Source: Nelumbo lutea (lineage: Eukaryota; Streptophyta; Magnoliopsida; Proteales; Nelumbonaceae). Taken from it: a stretch of 64,000 nucleotides of DNA. The DNA lies in contig JAKGHH010000003.1 of the NCBI GenBank assembly GCA_022828595.1, positions 13,144,934-13,208,933 of the forward strand. Reading direction: 5' to 3'. Shown one piece after another: positions 32,898 to 47,300 of the stretch (positions within the stretch are counted from its first letter, which is position 1; each line of letters begins with the position of its first letter). A model generated the notes under the pieces. That model was not told the origin of the DNA and did no database searches. It worked only from the letters and a program-made list of their open reading frames with translations. The translations under genes were made by a program, and so were the position numbers.

Positions 32898-35047
32898 AGG
32901 AGAGGGATTCTTGTATTTGAATACAGATAACCCCAAAATCTATGTAAATAATAGTTTGGCGGGTTGAAAAACTGGCCACATTATTCAATACACACTGATA
33001 AATTGCAATATCTTGAACTTTACTAGAGATGATCACAGGTGGAGCAAGTCAGGAAGGGTATTTTAGAGAGCAATAACAGCATTATATGTCAATTTGCAAA
33101 CAGTGGTTGCTCAAATATTTTAACCATTTTTTGTTATGGTCTAGTTCACTAACCATGTATGATCAAGAGTTTTGAAGCATTGAAACTCATAATTATTTTA
33201 AATTTTTTTAAACGAGTTGAAAGTAGATATTGTACATCTATTAATCTTTGAAACTTCCCAACAAGCACATATCAATGACCCCTAAAAGTTGATACATATA
33301 TCCACAATGTAAACCAATACATTGTGATATTTGAACATTGTCCATGATCAATCGTTTCCTTCCCTTGTTAATCAATTTCCTTAATAGATATGGGAAGCTC
33401 AACTGCTTGACACAGTTCAAACTTCAAATATGGATACACGTGAACCACAAAAGATGTGTTCTGCATGCTTCTAACATGCCGTACTCTTTTGTTTTTAGCC
33501 TTTTTCCTGGTCCATGTATCAGGATTAGGTAAGACAAGGGAGTTGTAATGATTAAATCCAAGGATCTCCAAATTAGGGGTGCAATCAAATCTAGCTTTGG
33601 TTTAATAGTTTGGGCTCGAATTGGATTAGGCTTTATATGCAAGTTCAATGCTGATTGAGTTTGAATGTTAAGGTAAGTTTAATTAGTTTTTCAAACTCAA
33701 ATTTGACAAATAAAACATTGCTTTAAAAGCTTGGGAGGCTACTCAATTAATTAGTAATTTTTGTAGATTTATATAGATTATTTTAAAAGCTGGTCAATGA
33801 TGATACCAAAAGTTCTTCAATATCACTTGTAAATAATCTAAACAGTTACTAATTCGTCAGCCAAACTTGAACTCAAATAGAGACCACTGAGCCAACCATT
33901 GAGCCAAACCTGAACTCAATATAGACGCATTTTAGTCGATACAGTATAGACCCATAGTCTGTACTGTACTCCCGGGAGACTTCGATATTTGGAAGGCAAC
34001 AAGTCGGTGCCATGTTGATGAGTGTCCTTTTAAGCTTGTCAGGGTTCGAATAGATATTGAGTCACGTGTCAAGATCCAAGAGGTCGATTGGAACCTAATC
34101 ACCACAGATGGCATGACCGGGTTCATCTACAACGAGTTGATGGTGAGCCCTCCTTAGGTGATGGACCGGGGTCTCCCTTTTTCCCTTTCCTTTGTTTCTT
34201 CTCCCTTGTTCCCTTTTTCTTCCAGCCTTTCGTCCAGGTAAGGCCCTAGCTCTTTAATTACGCCTAGTTCCTTAAGGTCCTACCCACTCCGGAGATTGCT
34301 CTCCATCTCCCGCCATCTTATCTTTTGTCTTTGCTTGAAGACCTCGCCCTGGCGCCGCTATGCCGGTCATAAATGCTTGCTACCTGCCCACTTATCTATC
34401 TGCTCCCCACGTCTGTCAGTCTTGAGTTAAATCCATCTGACACGTGGTGCATTATGATCCTTTGGATTCCGTAGTTACAACAAACGTCAAGCCAACCATT
34501 TGAGGTCCCAGCTAAGAGATCCTCTCTATACGTAATTTGAAATCAATTTGGCCTGAGTAACCAAAATCCTACACAATCGTTCAACTTGAAATCACTCAAT
34601 CTAAAAGTAAATTTACATCCTTAACGTCTTCAATGAGTCATAATTCATAAAAAATATTTGCAAAGAAGATTCTACTGGAAATTGGAAACCAACCGGGAAT
34701 CTGGGATAACAACCAAAAGAAGGGTATATTGTCACATATAAAGCCTGAGGAAATACAGAGCATATGGTAATTACGTTGGCTCCTATATTAGCATCTCTTC
34801 ATAAACATTCCCTAAAGAATCCAAACTTCCACAAGGATATTGCTCAAGATTTTTTTTTTTCTATTGATAAATTGGCGCTACAACTATGCATTTTTACAGA
34901 ACTCACAAGGAAGTCCCACTACTTGGTAATAAAGAATCTTTGACATGTTGCCGCAGTTACAAGTCTTTCTCAGCACCTTGATAGCAGAATAATAAAGAAG
35001 GAAAAAGAATTGACTAAAACAACAACAATAATACAAATATACAGATT
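32898..35047. other. Spacer between PI4K 3' end and the Pack-MULE
   Basis: No gene recognised. The part next to 35,047 must hold the PI4K 3' UTR; I see no clear AATAAA on the minus strand. An open stretch at 33,980-34,155 (plus strand) and its antisense are unlike any family I know. CT-rich sequence occupies 34,165-34,230. A T-run followed by CTATTGATAAATTGGCG at 34,850-34,875 looks like a LINE-type tail fragment. Confidence 0.45.
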
Positions 35048-35306
35048 TTACTTTTCAATACCCTGTTGCAAATACTGTATCAAATCGTAGCCTGCAGTTG
35101 TCCACTTGTTATAGGCATCATTGCATGTGTGAATCATAAAATTAGCTGCTTCGCGTTCGCTCATCTCAGGATGGAATCTCTTCCGAAGATTCCCAATTGG
35201 ATCACCTCTTCTGAAGCAAGGTAGCCCACTGTCAACCATCAATAGCACTGTATTGATTATGCCATCCATATGGCGTCTTGCAGCAAGATATCCCTTCACA
35301 CACAAG
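35048..35306 (-). CDS. PI4KA1: PI4K alpha exon (l), last exon
   Basis: 259 nt: '[20 protein letters not shown]', '[20 protein letters not shown]' and '[15 protein letters not shown]', then TAA at 35,050-35,048. Acceptor TATGCAG. Confidence 0.95.
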
Positions 35307-38300
35307 CTGCATATAATTGAAAAAAGAACATTATCAAGATCCCACTGCAATCCATTTGAAAAAAGATCAGTTATTGTAAAGCTATTGTAAACACATCCAC
35401 AAATTTACCGCACAAAGTAGGCCCAGGTTTCACTTTTCATCACCCCAGATGGGTCAAGCAATTGAGTCATCTCGTGGCTGAGCTTAAACTGGGCACTTTC
35501 AAAACGCATATTACCACCAGGCGAAGTTTCCAAGATAAAACCAAAATCAATATGCACAAGCCTTCCCACACTGCATATAAACGAGCAGGGATTAATTGGA
35601 ATTATATATTACCTTACAATAAAGGCAGCCCAGCACCTGATGTACTTTGGCCATGTCAGACACCAAAGATGTCATACATAGATTGTTGGATAAATATGTG
35701 CAGTGTTTATTTCCAATTGCTTCTAAAATGCCCTTGGACACTTCACAATAATAATATTGCGTGAAATGTCATATTACATGTAATGTTATTGGTAACTTGT
35801 AAAATGCAGAAACATAGATGCATTGTTATATTGTTTATATGGTAGGTGCCAGTATGCTGTGATTTGGCTTTCTTCACAACAGATACCTTGTGGTTATGGA
35901 GTCTTTGCTTCTTCATTTGGATAGATCTCTTATCCTCTTCTCTGTAAGGTTATGAATCTAATATCCAATAATTACCTGGTAACTCTACATACATGCATGT
36001 ATATACATATATACATATGCATGTATTTATGAAGACTGTAGATTTGAACACATCCATAGCGAGAAAGATAAAATGTACAATATTTGTAATGATAACAACT
36101 AGTAAAGATGTACCTTTCTCTTTTAAAATGAATAATGTTTGACAATTATTCAGGGGTGTCCTATGCTTACAGTTCACAGTTATTGATCCAGTACAAGTAT
36201 CTTGGGTAAATGATTCTTGTCAAATAGAAGCACCACAAACCACAAGATAAGAATGAATATGGCAATCCATCTTGAAGAAAAATACACGAGGACTTTTCTA
36301 AATTTATTCATTAAAAGGTGTTTTGAAGCCACAGTGAAATCATTTCAATTTGGAACCTTTTTTTTTTTGATAAATTCAATTTGGAACCATTTGAATATGT
36401 TAATTCATTATTAATAACAACAGGAGTCATCCCTGGGAGGTAAATTGGAAAAGAAATGAACTCATTTCTTGAAATTGTATAATGAACTCATTCTGATTCT
36501 ACTAAATTTTCATCATCAATCCATTTCACAAGTCAAACTACTAAAATTGCTATTATCAAACCCAGGAAATACATGAATAGTTGGAATTCTCAGAAATTGT
36601 GATGGTTATATCACAGTCCATTCCATTCTGTTCACTGCCGAATCCATCGTTAAATTATGAGCCTGATCATTTCTCACTTCTTCAACCCATGTCCTTTTTG
36701 GTCTGCCCCTAGCTCTCCTAGCTCCTTTAACTTGTAACAGATCACTTCTTACTGGTGCAGTAGATGATATCTGCATGTGATATTTTAGCTTTGTTTTCTA
36801 GACCTATCTACTATGGTGAGTCAACACAGGCAGAATCGATAGCACTTCTACAAGGGTTAAGATTGGTCAAATGCCTGAATTGCAGACTTAATGGTAGAAG
36901 GGGACTCTCATGTAATCGTGGGTTGACTTAAATATAATAGTACAGGCTCTTGGAAATACAGACACTCGATGATGGAGGTAAAACAATTGGCTATAGAACT
37001 GAGATCAACTTTCAACTGGACCCCGATATCAGTTAACAGTATGCTTGATGCTCTGGCAATACAAGGAGTGCCAGATCAATGTATTTGGGGGTTGTTTCCC
37101 AAGGTAGAAGCATGTAATGTGTAGGCAAAGAGAGGGGAGGGTAGCAGGGACTAGCCCAAATACAGGGTGCCAGTCACATTTCTGATTGTACATCATTCTT
37201 TAACCTAAACATCAATAAAGCTTTGATTAATTACTGATTGAAAAAATCTTGTTCACCAAAATGATTTCATTCCACATGGCATGCCCCATATGATCTTGAG
37301 GATTCTGAACAACATTCCTTATCAAGGAAAAATTGTGAAGGAGCATACTTATCAAAAAGAAGGTTCCCATTGTGTCGATCCTTTGGTTGAAGTAAAAGGC
37401 TAGCAACTGCATAACCAGCACTGCTAACTATGAAGTTATTACGTGCAGCCTCAAAATTGGGAGAACCAACAGGTCCATAGTCCTGTTGAAAAATCTCATA
37501 CAATCCACCATCTGTGGTTTCACCCATTTGGCTTCTACTCCGTGAGTTGGGGACAACCTGCAGGTTGAAAATGTCATAATAATAGGTATATGTACAAGAT
37601 AATGAACTCCAAAACAAGTTCCACAAAACATAAAATGAAGAAATCATGATATCTGTCTTATTTCTTATTTTGATCTTCAAGCATAAGGAATCTTTCATTG
37701 GTTTCTTTCATTGCTTGAAACCATTCATCCTTGATGGCTTGGTCAAAGTAAATAAAAGCATGGAAAAACTGCACCACTAAGACGATAGGTTTTGACAATT
37801 CAACAATTCAAGAATAAGAATCAAACCTAGCTATTGTAACTTTCTCTTGTCAAAAATCATCATTGAAGATCTAAATGCTGATGCTTTTTTTTTATTTATT
37901 TTTTATTGGAAATGGTACTTCACTAACTATGAAAAGAAGTGATATGTACACAAGGGGATTCATAACCCCAAGTGTCCCTGGTAGCCATAGCTATCTAATC
38001 CCAATTCAGTTGTTAGTAATATACAGCAAACTAGCTCCCAACCTCCCCATTTGTTCACCCCCAATATAGAGCTTGTTTGGGACCATTAAGAGATCCATTT
38101 CACCAAGAATCAGGAACACCACCCCCCTGATTATGCATTGTTCTTTTTTTTTTGAAAAACACATAAAAACCCACTTGGTGAATATGCTTTTTTTTTTAGC
38201 AGAAGGTATTGTACCATAGTTTTCAAGGAGCCAAGGCGAGGCTAGGCGACAGGGGGGCACCTTGTCGCCTAGGCAATGGATTTTTTTAAGTTAAAATCAC

Positions 38301-41300
38301 ATATCCTAGGGCAGTTCCCTAGGTCCCATAACCAACTTTCTTTAATAACTATCCATAATTTTCATAAGAAAATTATAAACTTCATGTTTACGTCTAGAAA
38401 ATCAACATATTTATGAGAAGAAAAAGAAGACAAGAAAGAAATTTCAAAAAATGTAGGGGCTGAAGCCCCTATTTTTGTTATAGGAAAAGAAGAAAAGAAA
38501 AGGTGGAAGAAGAAGAACAAATGTGTTGATTAGACAAAATTTTAAGTTCTTCCTTTACTTATTGGTTCAGATTTTGAAGTCAGTTAGCAATGTTTGTGTT
38601 GATTAAACCCTAGCAAATAAGAAAATAATAAAAAGAAATTAGTTTATAAACACAAAAAATGAATATTTCTCTTTAATAATGTCTATTTTATAATTATAAT
38701 CTAAAAAAAATAACAATATAAAAGTATTTTATTACACAGTATGCAAAACTGCTTGGTGACTGGGCGAGGCGAGCCTCCAAGGGTGCCTTGTAACCTAGGT
38801 GCCTGCCTAGGTGTCGCCTTGACAACTATTTATTGTACTAATTCCTTCAAATGATATATGGATTTAGAGATATAAGAATGTACAGTGAGCCACTATACAT
38901 AAGTGAAAACATTTTGCATCTTGCCGGCTAACTACTACAAGAACAAAATAGCAGGGTCAATATAGTTCTGATGGGGAACATATCTAAAGAGATCCATTGC
39001 AGCCAGCCAAGAACGAACGACACCAATGATTTTTATAAAGTGTTCTTCCACAGAACAGAATTTAGCCTCAAATATTCTCTGAGTTCTCTCTTTCCATATG
39101 CACCATGTTACTGCAACAGGTATGATGCACCATAGGCTCCTCCCTTTTCTACTCATTCCTGTTACCTTCCACGATCTCAAATGGTCTCTGTTACCCTCTT
39201 TGGAATACACCCATACAGGTTGATCAAGCTGCATAAGTGAGAGTAGACACCCCTCACCACTGGGCATTGTAGGAATAGATGGTTGGATGTTTATCTGTCA
39301 GAGTTGCACATGATACAGGATTCAGATTATACGTTGATGCCCCTTCTGTTTCGGTGGAGGTGCATGCTGATTAGACATTTAAAGTTTTTTGGCTTTATTT
39401 TTAAAATATTTTCATTATAACAAGGATACGACACCTCAGATAGACCTGTTCATGGGCCGAGCCGGGTCGGGCTCGGGCCGGGCTTTCACTTGTCACTAAT
39501 GAAAATATACTAGGCTCAAGCCCGAGCCTGGCCTGACCAACGGGCCTATAACTTGGGCGCGACCCTGGCCTTGGTAAAAAGCCCGAAACCCGAACTCGAG
39601 CCCGAAGCCCGAACTAATTGAAAAAAAAAACAAATTTCCCTATTCAAATTAGAATTAAAAATTCAGATAGTATTTTTTTTCTATTTAAATGAACAATGGG
39701 CCAACAAGATGGTATTTTTCCCTTTTTTATATATTTTAAAACACAATTTTACATTCTTAAATCAAAAAATTTATTCAAATGGACATAATCACATAACTAA
39801 TTTTAAGTTTAATATTAGGTCGGGCCGGGCTATTTTGACAAAACCCGAGCCCAACTCGAATTTATTGCAGACCGGGCTTTTTGGCCTGACTTTAAGCCTA
39901 CGGGCCTATAAGCATGTTCAAGCCCGTCCGGGGGTCGGGCCGGCCCATCGGGCCACCCGACCCACGAACAGGTCTAACCTTAGAAAAGCTGTCAGCTTTT
40001 TCAAATTTCAATGTGTCACATCATATTGGTGATTCAAGAAACTCCCTCTCCTGAAATCCTAGGAAAAAATATTGCAGTTAGTGTTTTCAACCCGCCATTG
40101 ACTTGGCCAATCGAACTGTTCGAACCATCACCTGGCCAAGATTCTAGGTCCAGTTTAGTCAAGACCTGTCAGATGGTAAAAACCCGTTGACTTCGTCAAA
40201 AACCGTTCGACCCAGCCAGTTCAACCGTTGACTTGTTCGACCGGTCACCGGGTCGCGGGTTGCACATTCAATGTATGCAAACTTTCGAGGGCCATAACTT
40301 TGCACTCCGATGTCCGATTGGGGTGATTTTTTTTTATTTTGGGAAACTTTTCAAGATCTATGCATCCCAAGGTGCCACAGGCGCCTTGCCCCACTATTTT
40401 CGCAAAAAAAAAAACCCTTTTTTGGCCTCAAATTACATTTTTTATATTTTTATAAATAAAAAATAAAAAACTGGGCTAAAAAATTGAAATTAAATATAAA
40501 AATACACATAACATATCTAAAACATATTTATATATTATTTGTTGATAAAATATACATTTACACACACACACATATATATATATGTCTGAACCGGTGACCC
40601 GTGACCCAGAGGCAAAAACAGTTCGACCTCCGGGTCGGTTTTTAAAACATTGATTGGAGTAATGTTTTTCCAAAACTGGGTTCTCAAATGTGACTAAATA
40701 GTGTTTCCATTTTTTCTGATGTAGCAAGTTGGTGATACAGAGCGTGTATGACATGCATCCATGCCAAACAGAACAATAGTTGTATCCTGTTTACTCTTTG
40801 TTTGGCTATGGTATCCTTAATCAAAATAAGTTGATTTACCATGTCAAGTTTATAGGTAAAAAATTGGTAGGCCAACAGGTTTCTGGTGATAGATTACTTA
40901 AGTTGGGGTGTCTTATGGTTCCACACATAGAATAAGAATTAGACAGTGCTAAAATATGAATTTCGAAGATCATCCACTGTTACAAGAGATTTGTTGGGAG
41001 TAGAAAAGGAAGGAGAGGCATCTGTAACTCTTGACAATAGATGGCGTATGCTGATCTCAGTTGATCAGAAACCTGATAAAACTTCAGCAGAAAAACAAAG
41101 AAATAACAGAAGAAGAAGAGAAAAGAAGAAGAAAGGGTGCAGAATAGAATGATCTTCTGCCACCCAGAACTTTTATTTATATACTCTTATTAAAACCAAA
41201 AACATAAAGACACCTATGCCCCTGCCGCCCAACTCACTCCTTAGTCAATAATGACAGAAATAACAATAGGCCCAGTAAGGCCCAGAACAGTGTTTTAAAA

Positions 41301-44300
41301 GCGCAAGGGCCAATTTGCGCCTGAGGCGCAAGGTGAGGCGCACACCTTTTTAACAAAGGCGCAAAATTACAAAAAGAAAAAAAGCTAAAAAATAAAAAAG
41401 TAAGAAAATTCAAAAAAATGCCAATTTTTTTTAATTCAAAAAATTCAAAAAATATTAAATGTAATGTTAATAAAAAATATAAACTTAAATTTTAAAAAAC
41501 CTATTATCAAAAATTAAAATACATAAACATAACATGTAAAGTGTATTGAAATGAAATTATAAAAATAAAAGCAAACATATAAAGCATTTTCAAGCATGTA
41601 AAACCCACAATCTCTTTTTTTCCTTAATTGCATTGCTTCAAGTAGTTAATGTGATGTAAAACATATTGCATTCTTGATTCTATGAGTCACCTTTGTACCA
41701 CACCCCCCGAGGCAAGCCTAAACAAGTCTATGTTAGGGTCTGAAATTCTTATTTCTCACATAAAAAACAATGATTTTATAACTTTCATTGCCTTTGAAGA
41801 AGATATTTTATTGCAATGAATGAATGAACAACATTAGCAAATAGGGTCCGGGGGCTCCGCCCCCGGCCCAGCCGTTAGACTAAAAAAAAAAAAGCGCAAA
41901 ATTTTAAAAAGGCACACGCCTGGGCTGAGGCGCAAGGCGCATCAGGTGCACGCCTAGGCGCACCAGGCACTTGCCTTTTGAAAGGGGTGCGCCTAGGACC
42001 TGGGCGAGGCGCATACACCAAAATGTGCCTAGGCCTTTTAAATCACTGGCACAGAAAACTAATAAAAAGAAATAATAATAGGCCCAAAATAATAACAATT
42101 AAATAAAAGGAAAAAAAAACAACTGATAATGGCAGGGACTTCACTAAAACTAGTCTATTCCTCCACAACAATCACGTAGTGCATATATAAAAGCTGTGAG
42201 GGTGGAACTCCATGATCAAGAAGTCATTCTGCTGTTACAGCAGCTAAGGTGTTATATACAAACATACATTCTGCTCGATGATTTAGTCAATGCATCAAAA
42301 AGAGAAAAAATGAAACTGACTGAGACATAGCAACACATAAGCAGGCATGCAGTGTAAGATAAGAATTACAATTTTCATTATGTTTCTTCTATTCACTATC
42401 TTCATCACTCTCTTCCTCCACCAAACACACACATCAATAAAGTGGGCGAAACAAGTTTACCTCGATCATGCCCCTCTCTGGACCAGTTGGAAGAACGCCA
42501 TAGGGAAACAAGTAGAGATTAAGTCCAACTGCTTCAAAAATATCTCTGAGTAGCGAAATCACTTGAAGAGCAAGCACATCTTGTCGACAGTCATCCCCAA
42601 CCTAGAAAAGAAAATAAAATATAGTTTATTCCACAATCTGTATATGTCAACACTGAGGATGCACTTGCACAGGTTAATCATCAAATCTAGAAATATACAA
42701 TTCTACTTGTTAAAAAATGAAAAAGAAAATGTCACAAAGAAATTAGCCCCTTGTTCTAATGGATTCAGACATCTAATTAGGTTAAAGCATGTTTTACCAA
42801 GCAAGAGTTGGAAATTTCCTTCTTAAAACAAACAACCTAAGATCTGCCTAAGACCTCTATTTATAGGCTTCACTGTTTATCCTACTTGCAGTGCCTGTAA
42901 TAAGATATGGCAATAATCCTAACCAAAGATATACTTGCATCACAAGTTAACTCCACCTTAGACTCCTACTTGCAGGAGAAATGAAGTAACTAAAGAATTA
43001 GCCAACTTCAAGCATAATTTAGGAACCTACTCCCAAATAAACTAGGACTCTATATTAAAATAAAAACAATCCAGACTCAGACAGCACTATATAAGACTTC
43101 AACTAATGCTAGAAAAGTTGTGATAAGACCTCTTTAACCACCTAAAACTCTACTATTATACGGTGGCTGGTGAACTCCAAAATGACTATTACCTCTATTT
43201 CTTTTTGAGAGAAGATAACAAGATGTTATATATTGCAATAAACGAGAGGGATATATAAAAAAAGGAGTGCCCAATACAAAAAATCAAGGCACTCCAGTGC
43301 TGCTATAAATATCTGTTCTATTCACACAATTTTTTTGACAATAAATCAGCAAGACCATTGAGCTCCCTAGGAATCCAATTAAAGGAGGCTTGCAGAGTGG
43401 AGGAGAGGGTCTCTAGCCTCTATGAGGTAATGGTCCAACCTCCAACACCCACCATGGTATTACTTCAACCAGCTGATAGTAATTGCGGAGTCCCCTTGAA
43501 CTAGTAAGTTAGTAACAAAGTGAAGCCAAGTTGATTTGCCAATCGTAACCCAGTTAGAGCAGCAAGCACTTCAGCTTTAGTAGAGTTTGTTTCCCCAATA
43601 GGGCTACTGAACACCCATAGAATTTCGCCTCTGTTAGACTTGAAAACACCATAATGCCTGCAGGGCCAGGGTTGACGATTGCACCTGTGACCTTGTGGGC
43701 TAGTATGTATCTTCTTAGCATCCAGTCATTCAAATCAATACAATTTCTGTTAGCAATCAGAAGAGTGTTAAAATGTTGATGGGAGGTTATCACAAGAAAA
43801 AGCAACTTTCAGAGTGAAGTCATGGGGCTGCAAGTTGGGCAGGCTTGGAGTGAACATTTCTTAAAATTTGAATGGGCCTGGACCAAGGGCCTGGGACCAA
43901 TGCTGTGTAAATTCTTCAGGCTGGGTACCTGACTTGCATCCATAAAGTCATATTAATAGTTAAGAGACAGACTTCAGAAATCTGGTTCCTGGGTCTGACA
44001 ATAGTAAGCAAGATCTTTTCCCATTGATTGCATAAGGTTTTTCAGCTAGATCCTAGTTAGTATAGCACTGGTCTTAGCCATTGCCAGTAGGAAGCTATGA
44101 AAAAAATAACAGTCATACAGAAATTTTGAATACTTTCACTACTTAGTTATCCAAATGCATTGTATAACTAGATGCTGCAATGGTAAGTGAATGATATCAT
44201 AAACAGAACTTGGTGCTTAACCATCAGAATCAATGAGTCCCAGTTCAGTTTTTGTTCCACCATTCCAGCTCCTAGTCAACGAACAATTTAGTGCCCATGA

Positions 44301-47300
44301 GGAGGCCACGGCCTTGTACTTGAAAGGATTAGACAGAGAAGGTTAATAAAGGGCAGCACAGTGCACGGGGCTCCCACCAATGCAGGGTCTGGGGAAAGAC
44401 AGATATACACAGTCCTACCCCTACATATAGAGAGGTTGTTTCCAAGATTTGAACCTTGGTCACCCAGGTCGCAATGGAGTAACCCAATCATCGCAATGGA
44501 AGATCATACTTTGATGGATGACAGACTCATGGTGTGCCACAGGGCAATATCAGAATCTGTTAGAGGTTTGTGCATCAGCTTTCAGCATCCAGGATGAACA
44601 TCTCATTCCACTGGATGCTAAGATCAATGAATAATTTGGCTGGCACCTTGCCAAAAGAGATAGGATAAGTGCTTGGTGCAATGGTAGAACCTCAGATTGA
44701 CAAGCTAGAGAACAAATATTCAAGTTTGAGAGCAGACACTTCATGCAAAAGTTCTGGAGATTAGGTCAATGCCAAATCCATCCCTCCCAAGGCTCCTTTT
44801 TTTTTCTCTTTTGAGAAGTATATTCCATCCCTCCCAGTCAATGACTGTACAAACAGTAATATGTCACTAAATTCTCCAAGGTATATATACTAAATACAAA
44901 AAAAAGTTATTCTACAGAAATGTTAATTGCTTTAGCCCAAGAGAAGATCTTTCCTCTAATGTTTGAGAGATCTTGTTTTCTTAAGATCTCATCTGTTTGA
45001 GAGATCCTGTAAAGTTATTCTTATGATCTCATCTGTTTGAGAATTGAGAGATCTTGTTTTCAAAAACTCTACTGTTTCTCCCTCCGGCTCTTGACAGCTG
45101 GACCAGAATTAGGCAATGACATTCCTTTATGGTTGTTCTCATTCTGGATTTAGCCGGTATCCCGGGCAATTTCTTTTCCTCTTCACAGTAGACATTTCTT
45201 CTGATATCAATCCAAAATTAAAATAAAACAATGAAACTCAAGTTTATGGATCTATAATAAATAAGTAAAAGACAGGTTTACCTTGAAGATGCAAGCTTGG
45301 GATTTTATGTCATTCAGACCCCCATCCCTATCTACTACATTAAACGTAATCATAATAGGAACTTTCGCAGCTGACTGCAGGGGAATTCCACTATCCACCT
45401 GAATGCCTTGGACAAGTTTGCTAGGAGCAGTAGGTAGGTAAAGGTCTTCTCCCTCCATTTCAATTTTTTCCAGTTCCCTGTTATAGAAAACGATCATCTG
45501 AGTTGATAAACGAAATACCTTTATAAGTAAAACTTTAAAATTATTCGAAGCAAATTGTACCTCTGGATACCAGCTCTCCTTTCTTCCTTTGGAAGTGGAA
45601 AGAGTCTACCAGAAATAGATGTAACTTTGTCAAAGAAATCAAATTCTCTTTGAAACAAATCGCGAGCCTTTGGAGTGAAGCTCTCGATTATTCGTTGCCT
45701 AACAACAGGTAGTAGTGCTTGGAATGCATTGTTCTGAAGTAACAGAAAGTATGTATAAGCAAGGATTGGATATACATCTCTGAATTCAGTCTACAATTTA
45801 ATGGAAACTACAGGTTCAAGTCAAGTACCAAATGGATACCAGATTTAAGAACCAATCTCAAGACAGACATTATAACAGTACTAAGCCACAGAGTGTAACA
45901 CTACATGGTGTAATAAGATCCTCTAGATGATGAGCTTCCTTTTAATTGTAACCTTTTTTTGACAAGTAAAATAACTTTTGTTAATCAATAAATAGACAAC
46001 AATACAAGCATCCTTTAAAGAGGCACAAGGCACTAGCTCTCCCAATAAACAGAAAGCTACATATTATATTTGAGCCCAGTACAAGTAATTTCTATTCACC
46101 CCCTGCTTAGTTAAATATCCACCACCCCGTTTGCTGATCTCCTCACCTACTATATCCTCAAGTTCATACTTCTACTAAGCCATTTGAACATTTTTTATCT
46201 CATCCCTAAAGTCCTAAATTATAGAGTCTGGTTTCTTCAACCACCCCACCACCAGTTTTGAAGCACCTTCAATCACCACATTTAGCATATTCTATTCATT
46301 TGCTATTTTAACTCCTTGTAGTATGGCCGGTAATTCAGCTCTAGCCAAGTCACCCAAACCCCCTGGGTCTGAGAACAAAGCAACAACATATCCCTCAATG
46401 TTTCTCAATACCCTCCTATTTAGGGGCGGAGCCAAAATTTTTTCTTGGGGGGCCAATAGGTAATGAACATGGATGGGTAATTGGGGGACCAGGGTATAAG
46501 TGGGATATAAATGGGGATTTTTAAGGCATGGGGGGAGGGGGGGGGGGGGATGGTTGCCTCCGCCACCCCTGGCTCCACCCTTGCTCCTATCCTAGAGGGA
46601 CTTCAGTTACCTTGACTACTTCAATCAAAGTTTAACTTCATAAAACCTTCAGGAAGAGGCTGTCAAACCACATTCTCTTTTTCTTTGTTGGAAGAGCTTC
46701 TAGCCACCACCCCACAATTTCTCCAAAGTCCAAATACCATCAAAGGAGAACTGGGAGAACAAATCCAAGGTTCTGATCTAGTGTATTACCCTGGCCACAA
46801 CACAATCTCTCACCATTTCTTTGCTCCTCTCCTTCTCTATGAAAATCCTTGCATTTCTTTCTTTCCAAATAGTCCAAATCAAAGCTGCCCTTACACACCT
46901 TCACATAAATCTTCCCTTTCCTTATGCCAAGCAAAAGTGGAAGGATCAAATAGCATATTTACCTCCTTTGGTTGATACCAACTGCATCCAGACAGAGAAA
47001 AAACAGTTCCAAATATCAATAACAAAAGGACAGGAGATTAGAAAGTGGTAACAACTCTCACTATTGGATTTACACAAAGTAAACCAGTTAGGGGATACAG
47101 GGAGGTTCATTTTTTGTAGCATATCCATAGTGTTGATCTTCCTATGAAACACTTCCCAACAAAAATCCCCTAGTTTAGGAGGAATGGGTCAACACCAGAT
47201 CTCATTGAAAGGAAAAGCAACAGGAGTAGAGGCACAAAGAGACTTAAACAAAGAAGCACAAGAAGACAAACATTTGGGATGGGGAATCCAAATGTGTTTA

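Noticed and set aside
33932..34155. Possible host gene in the spacer (64-residue minus ORF; open plus-strand stretch)
   Set aside because: Neither strand shows a known domain or splice context, and the readings are short.
44345..44500. A tRNA gene
   Set aside because: Only the pol III boxes resemble tRNA; there is no cloverleaf and the downstream body fits a SINE.
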